From positions 4,960,001 through 5,024,000 of the forward strand of contig NZ_VFOL01000001.1 in the NCBI RefSeq assembly GCF_006716065.1: 64,000 nucleotides of DNA. The letters are read 5' to 3'. How positions within the stretch are numbered: the stretch's first letter is position 1; every line of letters begins with the position of its first letter. This document shows positions 38,489 to 50,997 of this stretch, one piece after another. The stretch is from Salinispora arenicola (GTDB lineage: Bacteria; Actinomycetota; Actinomycetes; Mycobacteriales; Micromonosporaceae). Both the position numbers and the translations under genes were made by a program. The notes under the pieces were generated by a model. It was not told the DNA's origin. It did not search any database and saw only the letters and a list, made by a program, of their open reading frames with translations.

Positions 38489-38946
38489 CCCATCCGCCTC
38501 CGCTGCGCATCGAGCCAGCTCTGCAGGATTTCCACCGCGGCTGCCTGGTCAACCACCGCGCGTTGCCGCCGCCCCCGGACGCCACGCTCGGCAAGCCTAC
38601 GACTTGCCACCACCGTGGACATCCTCTCGTCGGCGAGCGTCACCGGCACAGGCGAAATCACCTCGACCAGCCGGCCGACGTACTCCTGCACCTGTACGGC
38701 AGCTGGGCCATGCCTGCCGGCGAGATTGACCGGAAGCCCGACCACCACCTCGACCGCCTCGTGCTCGGCCACCAGCGCGGCCAGCTCGGCGATGTCGCTG
38801 GGAACCGCGTCCGGTGCGGCGTCGCGGTCCCGGGCGAGGGTGACCAGCGGGGTGGCCAGCACGCCGTGCGGATCGGACCGGGCCACTCCGACCCGGACCT
38901 GCCCGACATCCACCCCGAGGCGTACGCCCCGGGACCATTCAGCCAC
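38485..38946 (-). CDS. ruvX: Putative Holliday junction resolvase / pre-16S rRNA nuclease (YqgF)
   Basis: This RNase H-fold protein (153 residues) shows GVRLGVDVGQVRVGVARSDP, VVVGLPVNLAG, and the late ADERMSTVVA and VDQAAAVEILQSWLD with the acidic active-site residues. GTG at 38946 with GGGAGG upstream. Neighbours alaS and mltG are its usual partners. Confidence 0.93.
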   Translation of the reverse strand: MAEWSRGVRLGVDVGQVRVGVARSDPHGVLATPLVTLARDRDAAPDAVPSDIAELAALVAEHEAVEVVVGLPVNLAGRHGPAAVQVQEYVGRLVEVISPVPVTLADERMSTVVASRRLAERGVRGRRQRAVVDQAAAVEILQSWLDAQRRRMG

Positions 38947-39016
38947 GGTTGGTCACCTCCCTGAGGGAACGAGCGGGGCGGACCTCCGGTCCGCCACCGG
39001 CCGGGTACCCGGCACC

Positions 39017-41695
39017 CTACGCCCCGGCGATCGCGTTCTCGACGGTGCGGAGCAGACCTGCTGCCTCCGCTGCCGGCAGTCCGCCCCCCTGGGCCAGCTC
39101 GGGGCTGCCCCCGCCGCGGCCGGCGAAGGCCGCCTTGACCAGATCCGCGGCCGACAGGCCCCGACTACGGGCAGCCTGGTTCACGGCTACCACCAACGAA
39201 GCCTTGCCGTTCGACCGGGCGGCCACCGCAACCACCGCGGGACGCGCCGGATCGATCCGACCGCGGATCTCCTGGGCCAGGGTACGTACGTCGTTACCAC
39301 TTGCACCCTCCGGCGCCTCGGTACCGACGTACGCCACCCCGCGCACCTCCGTGGCCTGGGCGGCGAGCGCTGCCGCGCCGCCGAGCACCAGCTGCGCGCG
39401 GAGCTTCTCCAGCTCCTTCTCCGCGTCACGCAGCTGGCTGACGGTCTGCTCCACCCGGTCGGCGACCTGGTCTGACGGCACCCGGTACAGCTCGGCGAGG
39501 CGGGCGACGAGCAGGTGCTCGCGGGCGAGGAAATTGAACGCGTCGATCCCGACCAGCGCCTCGACCCGGCGGACCCCGGAGCCGATCGACGACTCGGAAA
39601 GGATCTTCACCAGACCGAGTTGACCGGAACGGGCGACGTGGGTGCCACCGCACAACTCCCGCGCGTAGTCACCGACCTCGACGACCCGCACCTGCTCGCC
39701 GTACTTCTCGCCGAACAGGGCCATCGCGCCGATGCGCCGCGCCTCGGCCAGTGACGTGACGAACGCACGCACCTCCAGGTCGGCGAGGAGCGCCTCGTTG
39801 ACCTGCTGTTCGACGTCGCGCAGGACGCTCGGCGCCACTCCGGTCGGAGTGTTGAAGTCGAACCGGAGCCGTCCCGGTGCGTTCAGCGAACCGGCCTGGG
39901 TGGCGGATTCACCGAGAAAATTGCGCATGGTCTGGTGCACGAGGTGGGTTGCGGTGTGCGACCGGGAAATCGCCCGACGGCGACTGGTGTCGATCTCGGC
40001 GAAGCCGGTCTCGCCTGCGCGTACCTCCCCCCGCAGCACCCGGGCCCGGTGGACGATCAGCCCCGGCACCGGCTGCTGCACGTCGAGGACCTCGACCTGG
40101 CCGCCGCCAACCGTGATCACGCCGAGATCCGGCTGCTGACCGCCACCCTCGGCATAGAACGGGGTCGTGTCGAGCACCAGCTCGACCGTGTCACCCTCGA
40201 CCGCCGCAGCGCGTGGGCCAGCCCCGCCGAGCACCGCCCGAACCGTCGACTCACGGGAGACCTCGTGATAGCCGGTGAAGGTGACCGGACCACCCTCGTC
40301 CAGCACCGTCCGGTACGCGGACAGGTCCACGTGCCCTGTCTTGCGCGCCTGCGCGTCGGCCTTCGCCCGGGCCCGCTGGTCAGCCATCAGCCGGCGGAAG
40401 CCCTCGGCGTCGACCTGCATGCCCTGCTCGTTCGCGATCTCCAGGGTCAGGTCGATCGGGAAGCCGTACGTGTCGTGCAGCTGAAACGCCTGGGCGCCGG
40501 AGATCGCCCGACGGCCCGCCGTCCGGCTCTCGGCGATGGCGGTGTCCAGGATCGTGGTACCGGCCCGCAACGTGGACAGGAAGGCGTCCTCCTCCGCGTA
40601 CGCGTAGTCGGCGATCCGGCCGAAGTCCGCTGCCAGCTCCGGGTACGACGGGGACATGCAGTCGCGGGCCACCGGCAGCAGTTCGGGCATGGCCCGCTCC
40701 TGCCAGCCCAGCAGCCGGATCGAGCGGATCGCCCGGCGCATAATGCGGCGCAGCACGTAGCCCCGCCCCTCGTTACTCGGCGTCACCCCGTCACCGATCA
40801 ACATCAGGGCGGTACGGACGTGGTCGGCGACGACCCGCAGCCGGACGTCGTCCGGGTGCGACTCGCTGGCGACGTGACCGGAGTGCGCGCCGTACCGTTT
40901 ACCGGTGAGCTCGGCGGCCCTGTCCAGGATCGGCCGTACCTCATCGATCTCGTAGAGGTTGTCCACGCCCTGGAGGATCGACGCCATTCGCTCCAGGCCC
41001 ATGCCGGTGTCGATGTTCTTCGCCGGCAGGTCCCCGAGGATCGGGTAGTCCTCCTTGCCGGTGCCCGGGCCCCGCTCGAACTGCATGAAGACGAGGTTCC
41101 AGAACTCCAGGTAGCGGTCCTCGTCAACCGCCGGGCCGCCCTCCAGGCCGTACTCGGGTCCGCGATCGTAGAACAGCTCGGAACAGGGGCCGCACGGGCC
41201 GGGGATGCCCATCGACCAGAAGTTGTCGGCCTTGCCGCGACGCACGATCCGGTCCGCCGGGACGCCGACTGACCGCCAGACCTCGTACGCCTCGTCGTCG
41301 TCGAGGTAGACCGTCGGCCAGATCCGCTCCGGGTCAAGCCCGAAACCCCCGGCGTCAACCGACTTGGTGGCCAGGTCCCAGGCGAGCGGGATCGCCTCGT
41401 CCTTGAAGTAGTCCCCGAACGAGAAGTTGCCGTTCATCTGGAAGAACGTGCCGTGCCGGCTGGTCTTGCCGACCTCGTCGATGTCCGGCGTACGGAGGCA
41501 CTTCTGCACGCTGACGGCCCGCTTGTAGGGGGCCGTCTGCTGCCCCAGGAAGTAGGGGACGAACTGCATCATGCCGGCGGCGACGAACAGGAGGTTCGGG
41601 TCGCTGATGGCGGGCAGCGGAGCGGACGGCACCACGGCGTGACCGTTCGCCTCGAAGTGCGCGAGGTACCGCCGCCTGATCTCCGCCGTCTTCAT
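39017..41695 (-). CDS. alaS: Alanyl-tRNA synthetase
   Basis: The 892-residue enzyme charges tRNA-Ala and edits mischarged Ser/Gly. The N-terminal class II core starts [14 protein letters not shown] and includes [12 protein letters not shown]. The editing domain has [15 protein letters not shown] and the Cys motif [14 protein letters not shown]. The C-terminal C-Ala domain ([18 protein letters not shown]) is complete. The ATG overlaps the upstream small membrane protein gene (ATGA). Confidence 0.97.
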   Translation of the reverse strand: MKTAEIRRRYLAHFEANGHAVVPSAPLPAISDPNLLFVAAGMMQFVPYFLGQQTAPYKRAVSVQKCLRTPDIDEVGKTSRHGTFFQMNGNFSFGDYFKDEAIPLAWDLATKSVDAGGFGLDPERIWPTVYLDDDEAYEVWRSVGVPADRIVRRGKADNFWSMGIPGPCGPCSELFYDRGPEYGLEGGPAVDEDRYLEFWNLVFMQFERGPGTGKEDYPILGDLPAKNIDTGMGLERMASILQGVDNLYEIDEVRPILDRAAELTGKRYGAHSGHVASESHPDDVRLRVVADHVRTALMLIGDGVTPSNEGRGYVLRRIMRRAIRSIRLLGWQERAMPELLPVARDCMSPSYPELAADFGRIADYAYAEEDAFLSTLRAGTTILDTAIAESRTAGRRAISGAQAFQLHDTYGFPIDLTLEIANEQGMQVDAEGFRRLMADQRARAKADAQARKTGHVDLSAYRTVLDEGGPVTFTGYHEVSRESTVRAVLGGAGPRAAAVEGDTVELVLDTTPFYAEGGGQQPDLGVITVGGGQVEVLDVQQPVPGLIVHRARVLRGEVRAGETGFAEIDTSRRRAISRSHTATHLVHQTMRNFLGESATQAGSLNAPGRLRFDFNTPTGVAPSVLRDVEQQVNEALLADLEVRAFVTSLAEARRIGAMALFGEKYGEQVRVVEVGDYARELCGGTHVARSGQLGLVKILSESSIGSGVRRVEALVGIDAFNFLAREHLLVARLAELYRVPSDQVADRVEQTVSQLRDAEKELEKLRAQLVLGGAAALAAQATEVRGVAYVGTEAPEGASGNDVRTLAQEIRGRIDPARPAVVAVAARSNGKASLVVAVNQAARSRGLSAADLVKAAFAGRGGGSPELAQGGGLPAAEAAGLLRTVENAIAGA

Positions 41696-41997
41696 CGCTG
41701 GTACTCCTCCGGGAAATTCTCTCGGTCGCCCGTGTGCGGTTCCTCCCGCAGGTCGGCGACGTGGTCGTCGTACGCCTCGCCACGCGCGAAGGCCTCGTGG
41801 ATCTCCTGCTCGCGCTCGGCCATTCCGATCCGGACGTCCGACACGAAGCTACGTACCGATTCGACCAGGCCGCCAGCGGATTCGGACAGCCCGCCGGCGA
41901 TCCCGGCCGGCGTGTAGGCCTGAGCCGTCCGGGTGGCCTTGCGGACCACCAGCACGCCCACGGCCAGCCCGATGCCGAGCCAGAACAACCGCCTCAT
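41692..41997 (-). CDS. Small membrane protein (DUF6167-like)
   Basis: A 101-residue protein with one N-terminal helix ([15 protein letters not shown]) and an amphipathic, acidic cytosolic tail. It lies between the DUF948 gene and alaS, the place where actinobacteria carry DUF6167. GAGGAGGAG precedes the ATG. Function unknown. Confidence 0.8.
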   Translation of the reverse strand: MRRLFWLGIGLAVGVLVVRKATRTAQAYTPAGIAGGLSESAGGLVESVRSFVSDVRIGMAEREQEIHEAFARGEAYDDHVADLREEPHTGDRENFPEEYQR

Positions 41998-42026
41998 GCG
42001 CTCCTCCTCCTCGCCACCGGCCCCGC

Positions 42027-42488
42027 TCAGTGGCTCCCGCGCCGGCCCGACCGCCGTCGCTGTTTGATGGTGTCGCGAACCTCACGCTCGGTCTCCGCAC
42101 GCCGACGGGCGGCCGTGGCCCGGCGCACGCTGTAGCCGAAGGCGGCCACTTTGACCAGCGGGTTCGCGGCAGCGGTGGAGACGATTGCGGCGAGGTTGGC
42201 GAGGTTGGCGGTGATGTGCTGCGCGTGGTTGGTCATGGTATCGACCTTGGCGAGCTGAAGGTTCACCCCATCGAGCGAGGTCTGCACCTGATCCAGCGCG
42301 GTGTTGACGTTCTTCACCGTGGTGTTGACCTCGCCGAGCAGCGGCGCGGTGCGGTCGTTGAGATCATTGATCATCCGGGTGGCCGCGTCGACCGTGTGCC
42401 GCAGCCGCAGGATGGGCAGCACCAGGATCAACACCAGCATCGCGAACGCGACCGCCGCGATCAGCGCCGCGACTTCTCCCAAGTCCAC
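42027..42488 (-). CDS. DUF948 membrane protein
   Basis: The 153-residue protein starts with a membrane helix (EVAALIAAVAFAMLVLILVLPIL), followed by a long helix predicted to coil (DLNDRTAPLLGEVNTTVKNV ...), and ends with a basic tail (RRRAETEREVRDTIKQRRR). This is the DUF948 plan, also called general stress protein-like. I chose GTG at 42488 because GGAGG lies 6 nt upstream. It precedes the DUF6167-like gene and alaS. Confidence 0.88.
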   Translation of the reverse strand: MDLGEVAALIAAVAFAMLVLILVLPILRLRHTVDAATRMINDLNDRTAPLLGEVNTTVKNVNTALDQVQTSLDGVNLQLAKVDTMTNHAQHITANLANLAAIVSTAAANPLVKVAAFGYSVRRATAARRRAETEREVRDTIKQRRRSGRRGSH

Positions 42489-42638
42489 GCCTGTCCTCCT
42501 CAAGCCGAAATCGGCGGGCACCGTACGTTCCGAAACAGGCCGCCGTCATACCACGCCCGTGCCGCGCGCCCCGGCCGAGGTCGACCGGGGCAGGCTGACC
42601 TGCCAGCCCAGACCCTACCGTCCGTGATGGAGACCAAC

Positions 42639-45251
42639 TCAGGACGGTGAGGGGGTCAGTTCGCCCAGTGGGTCCTCGGACAACGTCGGGAAAGGATCCT
42701 CACCGGTGAGTGACGGGTCCGTGCTCGGCTGCGGTCGGGTGCGGTCGTCGTCGATGGCGTTCCGGACCTTCACCGATACCAACGAGCCGGTGCACTCCCC
42801 CGCCTCGGTCGACGGATCGGGTGACGGCACGACCGCCGGTTCACCGTTGACCGGTGGCGGCACGCAGGCCGGCTCGCGGACCCACAGGTCGAGGGTCAGC
42901 TCGTCGCGCCGCCAGCAGGTGTAACTGCCCTTCGCCGGTTGCTCGGGACAGTGGCTGACCTGCCACGGCCGCCAGCCGTCTCCACGCAGCGACCCCTCGT
43001 AGACCTGGGCGGTCTCCTCCGGGGAACGCTCGGACTTCACGGTCCGCTCGCGCAGCCGACAGTCCAGCAGACACCAGCGGCTGCCGCTGACGTCGTCAAC
43101 CGTCTCGGTCGCCGCCCAACCGGGCACCGCCAGCTGGTCGAGGGTGTCGAAGACCGGGTCGCGGCTCAGCGCTTGCAACCCGAAGACGACCGGGACGACA
43201 CCGAGCACCACGATGCTGACCAGTACCAGGGCTCCTGTCCGTAGCCGCCGCTGCGCATACCGGCGCGGATCCGAGCGGGCTCCGTCCGTAGCGGCGGTGT
43301 CCACCACGACGAGGTCTGTCCCGCCCTGTGGCGGCGTTCCGTCCAGCGGCCCAGGCGAGGCACCCGGGGGCGTGACACGGCCCGGCTCCCGGTGTGGCGG
43401 CAACGCGCGACCCGATGGTCTCTCGTCCGGACCGGGACGGGAGCCGGCGGGCCGGGCCGCCCCGGCAGCCGGGTGCGGACCAGCCGGCGCGGCACCGGGC
43501 CGGACGGCACCGGGTGCGGCCGCCGTCCCACGTGGACCGCCCGGCCCGGCACCGGGCCGGGCAACGCCGGGCGGGGCGGACCCGGCAGGAGGCGCCGGCG
43601 TGCCGGTCCGCCGCGCGGGCGGAGCGCTCGGCACCGGACCGGCGTCGGGCCCCCGTGGGGACTGCGGACGGTCCGGGCGACCCGGACGAATGGCGCCCGG
43701 GCCGGATGGGGGGGACTCGCCACTGGCGCCGGCCGCGGCGGCGGACGGGCGTGGCCGCTCGGCGGCCGGCCCGGCGGGCGGGTGCGGTCGCCCAGCGCCA
43801 GCCGACCCAGGGTGCGGACCGGGCTGGGCAACAGACGGCCCACCGGCCGGATGCGGTCGCCCAGCGCCAGCCGACCCAGGGTGCGGACCGGGCTGGGCAA
43901 CAGACGGCCCACCGGCCGGATGCGGTCGCCCAGCGCCAGCCGACCCAGGGTGCGGACCGGGCTGGGCAACAGACGGCCCACCGGCCGGATGCGGTCGCCC
44001 AGCGCCAGCCGACCCAGGGTGCGGACCGGGCTGGGCAACAGACGGCCCACCGGCCGTACTGCCGGCGCGGCCGGGCCGCGCCCGTCCGACGGAACCGTCC
44101 CGGTGCGGCTCGGGCCCGGGACGCGGACCGTCGGCCGGCGCACTGTTCCCGGCGGGCGGCGTGCTGTGCCGGGACATCGGCGAGCCGGGAGGGGCCGCCG
44201 GGTGGCCCAGGGCACGCTGCGTGGGATCGGTCTGGTGCGGAGCACGGCCGGCCTGGCGTAGCCAGTCGGCCGGGCGCTCCGGTCGCCCTCGCCGGCCCTC
44301 GCCGGTTGTCGGGTCCGCGCTGTCGGCCCGGGAGCCCGGGACGTCCGTGGTTTGCGCTCGGGAAGCCCGCCCCGCCGCGTTCTCGGGAGCGGACCGCCGG
44401 CCCGGCGGTGCCGGGGTTGCCTCGTCCGGCGCCGCACGCCGACCATGCCGGGCGACACCGTCGGGCGGCGGGGCAACACGCCGCTCGGAGGTCACTTCCT
44501 CTGGCGCCGCACGCCGACCATGCCGGGCGGCACCCTCCGGCGGCGGGGCAACACGCCGGTCGGACGACGCGGGGCCGTCTGCCGCCGCACGGTGTCCGAC
44601 CGCGGCCGACTGGATCCCACCGGTCGGGTCGCCGTCCCTGCCGGGGACTGCGGGGGGCGCGCCCGGAGCACCCATCGGCTCGCCGGCGCTACGTCGTCCA
44701 CCCCGGCCGGCCGGTGGTGCGAGGCCCGGTTGGGGTCCGGCGGCGGCCGGAGGGCGGGCGCCGGCGGGCGGGCGGGCGCGACCGACCGGCTCGGAAGGAG
44801 GCGGACCGGGGGGCGCGGTGCGCTCGTGGGCCCGGGGCGCCGGCGGGGCGGTACGGGCTGCTGGATCCGCTGTGGGACGTGGGCGGGTTGGTGGGCCGTC
44901 GCCGCCCGGGGGCACCCGGGGCGGCGACTCCGCCGAACCGGGCCGTGGGCCACCATCGGGTCCCGGGCGCGGTGGTTCGGCCGGGTCCCGCCGCACCGGC
45001 GGCGCGGCCCCGCTGCCGCGCGGACCCTGGTCGACGGCAGCCCGCTGCGGTGGCGTGGACTGTCCGGGCCCGTCCTCCGGGCCCAACTCCGCACGCTGCG
45101 CCTTGGCCGTACGCAGGTCGTCGATCCAGCCGAACTCCTCACCACCGAGCGGCTCGTCGGCTGCGGTCTCAGCCTTTCCCCGCCCCCAACGACGCCCCTT
45201 ACGCCGCTCGTCGGTTCCGTCCTCGGGCCGGTCCGCCCCTCGCGACTTCAC
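42639..45251 (-). CDS. Giant Pro/Gly-rich single-pass membrane protein with tandem repeats
   Basis: An 870-residue protein of unknown function. Residues 1-60 are charged and include [18 protein letters not shown]. About 600 residues of Pro/Gly/Ala/Arg-rich disorder follow, including four near-identical 23-residue repeats ([17 protein letters not shown] core) and an older 25-residue pair. One membrane helix lies at about 677-699 ([19 protein letters not shown]). A 170-residue outer domain has six Cys (WCLLDC, SHC, TCW, PAC, GEC), likely disulfides. The N-terminus is thus cytosolic. GTG start overlaps the rarA stop (GTGA). High Pro content suggests EF-P dependence. Confidence 0.8.
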   Translation of the reverse strand: MKSRGADRPEDGTDERRKGRRWGRGKAETAADEPLGGEEFGWIDDLRTAKAQRAELGPEDGPGQSTPPQRAAVDQGPRGSGAAPPVRRDPAEPPRPGPDGGPRPGSAESPPRVPPGGDGPPTRPRPTADPAARTAPPAPRAHERTAPPGPPPSEPVGRARPPAGARPPAAAGPQPGLAPPAGRGGRRSAGEPMGAPGAPPAVPGRDGDPTGGIQSAAVGHRAAADGPASSDRRVAPPPEGAARHGRRAAPEEVTSERRVAPPPDGVARHGRRAAPDEATPAPPGRRSAPENAAGRASRAQTTDVPGSRADSADPTTGEGRRGRPERPADWLRQAGRAPHQTDPTQRALGHPAAPPGSPMSRHSTPPAGNSAPADGPRPGPEPHRDGSVGRARPGRAGSTAGGPSVAQPGPHPGSAGAGRPHPAGGPSVAQPGPHPGSAGAGRPHPAGGPSVAQPGPHPGSAGAGRPHPAGGPSVAQPGPHPGSAGAGRPHPPAGPAAERPRPSAAAAGASGESPPSGPGAIRPGRPDRPQSPRGPDAGPVPSAPPARRTGTPAPPAGSAPPGVARPGAGPGGPRGTAAAPGAVRPGAAPAGPHPAAGAARPAGSRPGPDERPSGRALPPHREPGRVTPPGASPGPLDGTPPQGGTDLVVVDTAATDGARSDPRRYAQRRLRTGALVLVSIVVLGVVPVVFGLQALSRDPVFDTLDQLAVPGWAATETVDDVSGSRWCLLDCRLRERTVKSERSPEETAQVYEGSLRGDGWRPWQVSHCPEQPAKGSYTCWRRDELTLDLWVREPACVPPPVNGEPAVVPSPDPSTEAGECTGSLVSVKVRNAIDDDRTRPQPSTDPSLTGEDPFPTLSEDPLGELTPSPS
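43783..44058. repeat. 69-bp tandem repeat, four copies
   Basis: Four head-to-tail 69-bp units start at 43783, 43852, 43921 and 43990. They are identical except for a base change near the end of the last copy. Each encodes 23 residues ([15 protein letters not shown]...) in frame in the Pro-rich protein. Near-perfect identity, including silent positions, indicates recent expansion. Confidence 0.95.
44431..44580. repeat. Diverged 75-bp direct repeat, two copies
   Basis: Units starting near 44431 and 44506 share most bases (for example GCCGCACGCCGACCATGCCG in both) and encode [19 protein letters not shown] twice in the same Pro-rich protein. They have more differences than the 69-bp array, so the duplication is older. 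Confidence 0.8.
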
Positions 45252-46756
45252 TGCTGCCCCTCCTCGGTGGCGTCCGCGCCACTGTCGTACGCCCCGTCGT
45301 CACCCGGGCCTGCGAGTCGGCGCCCGTTACCCGCCACCGTGCCGGTGGGCGCCGCCACCTGCCGACGGGCGGTGGTTGGGGACGACCCGCGGATGATCCG
45401 ACGCAGCAGCGGCAGCCGGTCGGCGACGGCCCGCTCGGCGCCGTGCTGGCTGGGCCGGTAGTAGTCGGCGCCGACGAGGTCGTCGGGGGCGTACTGCTGG
45501 TGGACCACACCCCGCTGGTCGTCGTGCGGATAGCGGTAGCCGGTGCCGTGGCCGAGGCCCTTGGCGCCGGGATAGTGCGCGTCCCGCAGCACACGCGGCA
45601 CCGGCCCGCCCCGGCCGGCGCGGACATCGGCGAGCGCGGCCCCGATGGCGGTGGTCGCCGAGTTCGACTTCGGGGCCGTGCTCAGGTGGATCACCGCTTG
45701 GGCCAGGTTGAGCTGGGCCTCCGGCAGGCCGACATACTCCACCGCGTGGGCGGCGGCGGTGGCCACGCCGAGCGCGCCCGGGTCGGCCATGCCGACGTCC
45801 TCACTGGCGAAGATGACCATCCGTCTGGCAATGAACCGTGGATCCTCCCCGGCCACCAGCATCCGGGCCAACCAGTGCAGCGCGGCGTCCACGTCGGAGC
45901 CACGCATGCTCTTGATGAACGCACTGGTCACGTCGTAGTGGCCGTCACCGTCACGGTCGTAGCGGACGGCGGCGCTGTCCACCGCCTGCTCGGCGGTGGA
46001 CAGGTCGATGTGGCTGGCGCCGACCGCGGTGGCGGAGGCGGCCGCGGCCTCGAGGGCAGTGAGCGCCTTGCGCACGTCACCGGCGGCGAGCCGGACCAGG
46101 TGCTCCTCGGCGTCGGGGGCCAGCGCGGGCGTGCCGCCCAGACCGCGACCGTCGACGACCGCACGGCGGAGCAGGCTGCGCACCGCGTCGTCGTCCAGCG
46201 GTTGCAGGGTGAGCAGCACGCACCGGGACAACAGCGGTGAGATGACCGAGAAGTACGGGTTCTCGGTCGTCGCCGCCAGCAGGGTCACGGTCCGGTCCTC
46301 GACCGCGGCGAGCAGCGAATCCTGTTGGGTCTTGCTGAACCGGTGCACCTCGTCGATGAAGAGCACAGTCGGCGGACCACCGGTGCGGCGCTGCCGGCGG
46401 GCGGCCTCGATGACCGCGCGGACGTCCTTCACGCCGGCGTTGAGCGCCGACATGGCTACGAAGCGACGGTCGGTGGCGCCGGCCACCAGGTGCGCGATGG
46501 TGGTCTTACCGCTGCCGGGCGGCCCCCAGAGGATCACCGACATCGGTGCGGCCCCGGAGACGAGTTGGTGCAGCGGAGCGCCGGGAGCGCGGAGGTGGTC
46601 CTGGCCGATCAGCTCGTCGAGGCTGGTCGGACGCATCCGGACGGCCAGCGGCGCGTCGTCCCCAGCCGGCGTGAACCCGGCCACCCCGACCGGGCCCGCG
46701 GGCGCGGACGTCGCGGCTGCGGGCTCCCCGAGGGAGAAGAGGGCGTTGGGATCCAT
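45248..46756 (-). CDS. rarA: Replication-associated recombination protein A (MgsA/RarA AAA+ ATPase)
   Basis: An AAA+ clamp-loader-like ATPase (502 residues) acting at stalled forks. It has [13 protein letters not shown], Walker [14 protein letters not shown], Walker [11 protein letters not shown], the sensor ATTENPYF, and the family C-domain: [45 protein letters not shown] 65-residue tail rich in Gly/Arg follows. ATG at 46756 has no ribosome site but lies 7 nt after TACTGT, so the mRNA is probably leaderless. Confidence 0.95.
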   Translation of the reverse strand: MDPNALFSLGEPAAATSAPAGPVGVAGFTPAGDDAPLAVRMRPTSLDELIGQDHLRAPGAPLHQLVSGAAPMSVILWGPPGSGKTTIAHLVAGATDRRFVAMSALNAGVKDVRAVIEAARRQRRTGGPPTVLFIDEVHRFSKTQQDSLLAAVEDRTVTLLAATTENPYFSVISPLLSRCVLLTLQPLDDDAVRSLLRRAVVDGRGLGGTPALAPDAEEHLVRLAAGDVRKALTALEAAAASATAVGASHIDLSTAEQAVDSAAVRYDRDGDGHYDVTSAFIKSMRGSDVDAALHWLARMLVAGEDPRFIARRMVIFASEDVGMADPGALGVATAAAHAVEYVGLPEAQLNLAQAVIHLSTAPKSNSATTAIGAALADVRAGRGGPVPRVLRDAHYPGAKGLGHGTGYRYPHDDQRGVVHQQYAPDDLVGADYYRPSQHGAERAVADRLPLLRRIIRGSSPTTARRQVAAPTGTVAGNGRRLAGPGDDGAYDSGADATEEGQQ

Positions 46757-46832
46757 CACGGGAACAGTACCGGGCGCGGCCGGGGCCGCCGGAATCAGCG
46801 CCGCGAGCGAATCCGCGTGCTGCTGCCCGGCT

Positions 46833-46870
46833 CGGACCCGCCACCGGCCGAGCGGCCGGTGGCGGGTCCG
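46833..46870 (-). terminator. Terminator after the MFS gene
   Basis: A perfect 17-bp GC-rich stem with a 4-nt loop begins 1 nt after the MFS stop. It separates the arsR-MFS unit from rarA. No T-tract, as usual in high-GC actinobacteria. Confidence 0.85.
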
Positions 46871-46871
46871 G

Positions 46872-48242
46872 TCAGCGCCGGGACGCGGACGCGTCCGCGG
46901 TCGGGGTGTTGCCGCGGTCGGTGGGCCCGCCGGGTGGGACGTCCGGTGACGGCGGCTCGGGCTGGGCGACGATCGTCGGCGCGCCGTCGGCCGGAGCGGG
47001 GGAAGTAACGCCCCTCGCTCGCCAGGCGGGCAGGTACAGCGGCGCGGCGACCGCGAGGACGACCGCGCCGACCAGCATCGCGACGCTGACGCTGCTCCGG
47101 TCGGCGATCAGACCGAGCACGACTCCCCCGGCAGCTGCGGCGGGCATGGCCATCATCGAGTTCAACGAGACCACACTGGTCCGGTAGGGACCGTCGACCT
47201 GCCGATGCACCAGTCCCATGTGCAACGGATTCGAGGCGCCGTGCACGGTGTGGCACGCGACGTAGGCGACCAGCACGCCGACCGGTCCGGCGATCAGCGC
47301 CATCCCGACCACGGTGGCCCCCTGGATGATCCGCAACAGCGCCGCGCCCGGGGCGGCGCCCAGCCACCGGATGATCAGCGGGGTCAGCGCCGCACCACCG
47401 GCACTCGCGAGCCAGGCCACCGTGCTCGCCGGCCCGAGTAGTGCCGCAGCCCGGTCGGCGTCGCCGAGCACCTCGGCGAGGCGAACCGGCAGCAGGTTCT
47501 CGAACGTGGTCAGGCCAAAGCCCCAGAAGAGCTCGACCGAGATCAGGGCGAGCAGCACCCGGGAACGACGCAGGAGCCCGACCGCCTCGCCGACCTTTCG
47601 GGAGGCCTCGGCGACCGAGGTTCGTAGCGCCCGCGGCCCACTGGTCGGACGACTCTCGCGCAGCAGGGCGAGCAGGGCGATCAACCCGACGGCCTGCAAG
47701 GCCCCGGCGACCACCACCGGCATGGTCAGCGCGCTGACCGGACCGACCGGGCCGAGCGCGACCAGCCCGCCGCTGAGCAGGGCCCCGGCCGCGATGGCGA
47801 TGCCGAGCGCCGTACCGCCCTGGCCCAGACCTCGCTCGTACTCGGCGTCGGGGTCGACGGCGATGGTGCTGTCCACGTACCAGGATTCGAGCGGGCCACT
47901 GTCCAGCGCCCGGTACACCCCCTGCAACGCCCACACGGCCAGGAGCAGGGCGAACGAGTCGGCCACGATGAACAGCACCCCGGAGGCGAGGTTGACCACC
48001 GCGGCGATCACCAGCACCGGCCGGCGACCCACGGCGTCGGCGAGCCCGGCGGTCGGCAGTTCGAGTGCGAAGACGATGACACCCTGGGCCGCGAGTGCCA
48101 GGCCAATCTGGGTGAGGGTGAGCCCCCGCTCCTGCATGAGCAGGACGAAGATCGGGATCAGCAGGCCGACCGGCAGCCAGCGCAGGCTGAGCAGGACGAG
48201 GTAGCGGACATGGATCTGACGGACGGAGAGCACGGCCGTCAC
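46872..48242 (-). CDS. Major facilitator superfamily transporter
   Basis: A 12-helix MFS exporter of 456 residues. It opens with [25 protein letters not shown] and has the loop 2-3 signature [13 protein letters not shown] and a long central loop ([15 protein letters not shown]...). The C-terminus is a Pro-rich soluble tail. The GTG at 48242 overlaps the arsR stop (GTGA), so the pump and its regulator are co-translated. Substrate unknown; drug or metabolite export is the usual role of such pairs. Confidence 0.88.
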   Translation of the reverse strand: MTAVLSVRQIHVRYLVLLSLRWLPVGLLIPIFVLLMQERGLTLTQIGLALAAQGVIVFALELPTAGLADAVGRRPVLVIAAVVNLASGVLFIVADSFALLLAVWALQGVYRALDSGPLESWYVDSTIAVDPDAEYERGLGQGGTALGIAIAAGALLSGGLVALGPVGPVSALTMPVVVAGALQAVGLIALLALLRESRPTSGPRALRTSVAEASRKVGEAVGLLRRSRVLLALISVELFWGFGLTTFENLLPVRLAEVLGDADRAAALLGPASTVAWLASAGGAALTPLIIRWLGAAPGAALLRIIQGATVVGMALIAGPVGVLVAYVACHTVHGASNPLHMGLVHRQVDGPYRTSVVSLNSMMAMPAAAAGGVVLGLIADRSSVSVAMLVGAVVLAVAAPLYLPAWRARGVTSPAPADGAPTIVAQPEPPSPDVPPGGPTDRGNTPTADASASRR

Positions 48243-48835
48243 TCTCCCTTCGGCAGCGGATAGGCGGCGAGGTAGACCTGGACCTGCTCGGCGCCCGACT
48301 CGGCCGGGTCGGCCGCCTCGCGATACCGCTCCAGGACCTGCCACAGCTCCGCGTTGAGGGCGTGCAGCCGGTCGGCGGAGAGGGTCAGGAAGGCGTCACC
48401 CATCCCGAAGGCGTCCCGCCACTCCGGCGACCACTGGCTCTGCGCCGCGAACCACTGCTGCGCCTGCTCGGTCAGCAGCCGTACCTGGTGGCCCTGAATC
48501 CACTCCATGGCGGCGCGGGCGTCCGGGTCGTCGTCGAAGTCGGTGGGGTCGAAGTCGCTGAGCTCGTGCGCGGCCCGCCACCAGCGCTGCCGGCCGGTGC
48601 CCCGATCGGGGTCCTCCACGACGAGCCCGACGTCGGCGAGTTGACGTAGGTGGTAGCTGGTGGCGCCGGTGTTGGTGTCGAGCAGTTCGGCCAGCGTGGT
48701 GGCGGTCGCCGGGCCCTGCACACGCAGCGCCCCGAGCAGCCGGATCCGCAGTGGGTGGGCCAGCACCCGAACCTGCCGATGGTCTATGCGCACCGCGCGG
48801 GGAGTCGGTCCCGCGCGTTCCCTGTCGTCAGACAT
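48239..48835 (-). CDS. ArsR-family winged-helix repressor
   Basis: This 198-residue regulator has the ArsR DNA-binding core: VRVLAHPLRIRLLGALRVQG, TTLAELLDTNTGATSYHLRQL (recognition helix) and VVEDPDRGTGRQRWWRA (wing). A long C-terminal helical region of unknown ligand follows. No metal-binding CxC is present, so it is not a metal sensor. ATG at 48835 lies 6 nt after a -10, so it is probably leaderless. It likely represses itself and the co-translated MFS pump through the inverted repeat just upstream. Confidence 0.9.
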   Translation of the reverse strand: MSDDRERAGPTPRAVRIDHRQVRVLAHPLRIRLLGALRVQGPATATTLAELLDTNTGATSYHLRQLADVGLVVEDPDRGTGRQRWWRAAHELSDFDPTDFDDDPDARAAMEWIQGHQVRLLTEQAQQWFAAQSQWSPEWRDAFGMGDAFLTLSADRLHALNAELWQVLERYREAADPAESGAEQVQVYLAAYPLPKGE

Positions 48836-48841
48836 GCTTGC

Positions 48842-48895
48842 ACAATATCTTTGCATGACTTCCGTGCACAAGTTTTTTGCATAGAAACTGTGCAC
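48842..48895 (-). promoter_or_regulatory. arsR promoter with inverted-repeat operator (leaderless)
   Basis: On the minus strand TTGTGC (48866-48871) and TATTGT (48842-48847) are 18 nt apart, and the ATG follows 6 nt after the -10. An inverted repeat GTGCACaAGTTT ... AAACTGTGCAC spans 48864-48895 and covers the -35. This AT-rich island in GC-rich DNA is the natural operator for the ArsR protein. Confidence 0.75.
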
Positions 48896-48944
48896 GACTG
48901 CGGGATCGACCGACGCCCTGCACCGCTGACCAGGCGCCGATCAC

Positions 48945-48981
48945 GCCAGTGGCGGCCCGGCACAGCCGGGCCGCCACTGGC
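48945..48981. terminator. aspS terminator
   Basis: A perfect 17-bp stem with a 3-nt loop lies 24 nt beyond the aspS stop, between aspS and the arsR promoter. Confidence 0.85.
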
Positions 48982-49005
48982 ACACGAGTGACCGATGAAG
49001 GGCGG

Positions 49006-50829
<1,824 letters not shown>

Positions 50830-50997
50830 GACGTACGTCTCCCTCGTCTGCGGAATGTCTCTGCCCCGGCATTCTGTCAGGGCTACCGCACCGGCGTTTG
50901 CCGGGTGCGAGGAAGAGCAGGCAGCCTCACCGCCCCGCCCGAGGGCACCGACGCCGGGCCACCCGAGCAAGCCCGGATCCAGCGGTGTCTCGGTGAG

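Noticed and set aside
43783..44058. CRISPR array
   Set aside because: The repeats are directly contiguous with no unique spacers and are in frame within a coding gene.
43394..46240. Open frame of 948 codons on the plus strand
   Set aside because: It is antisense to the Pro-rich gene and rarA, has only biased Arg/Pro/Gly sequence, and shows no motif; GC-rich antisense frames stay open by composition.
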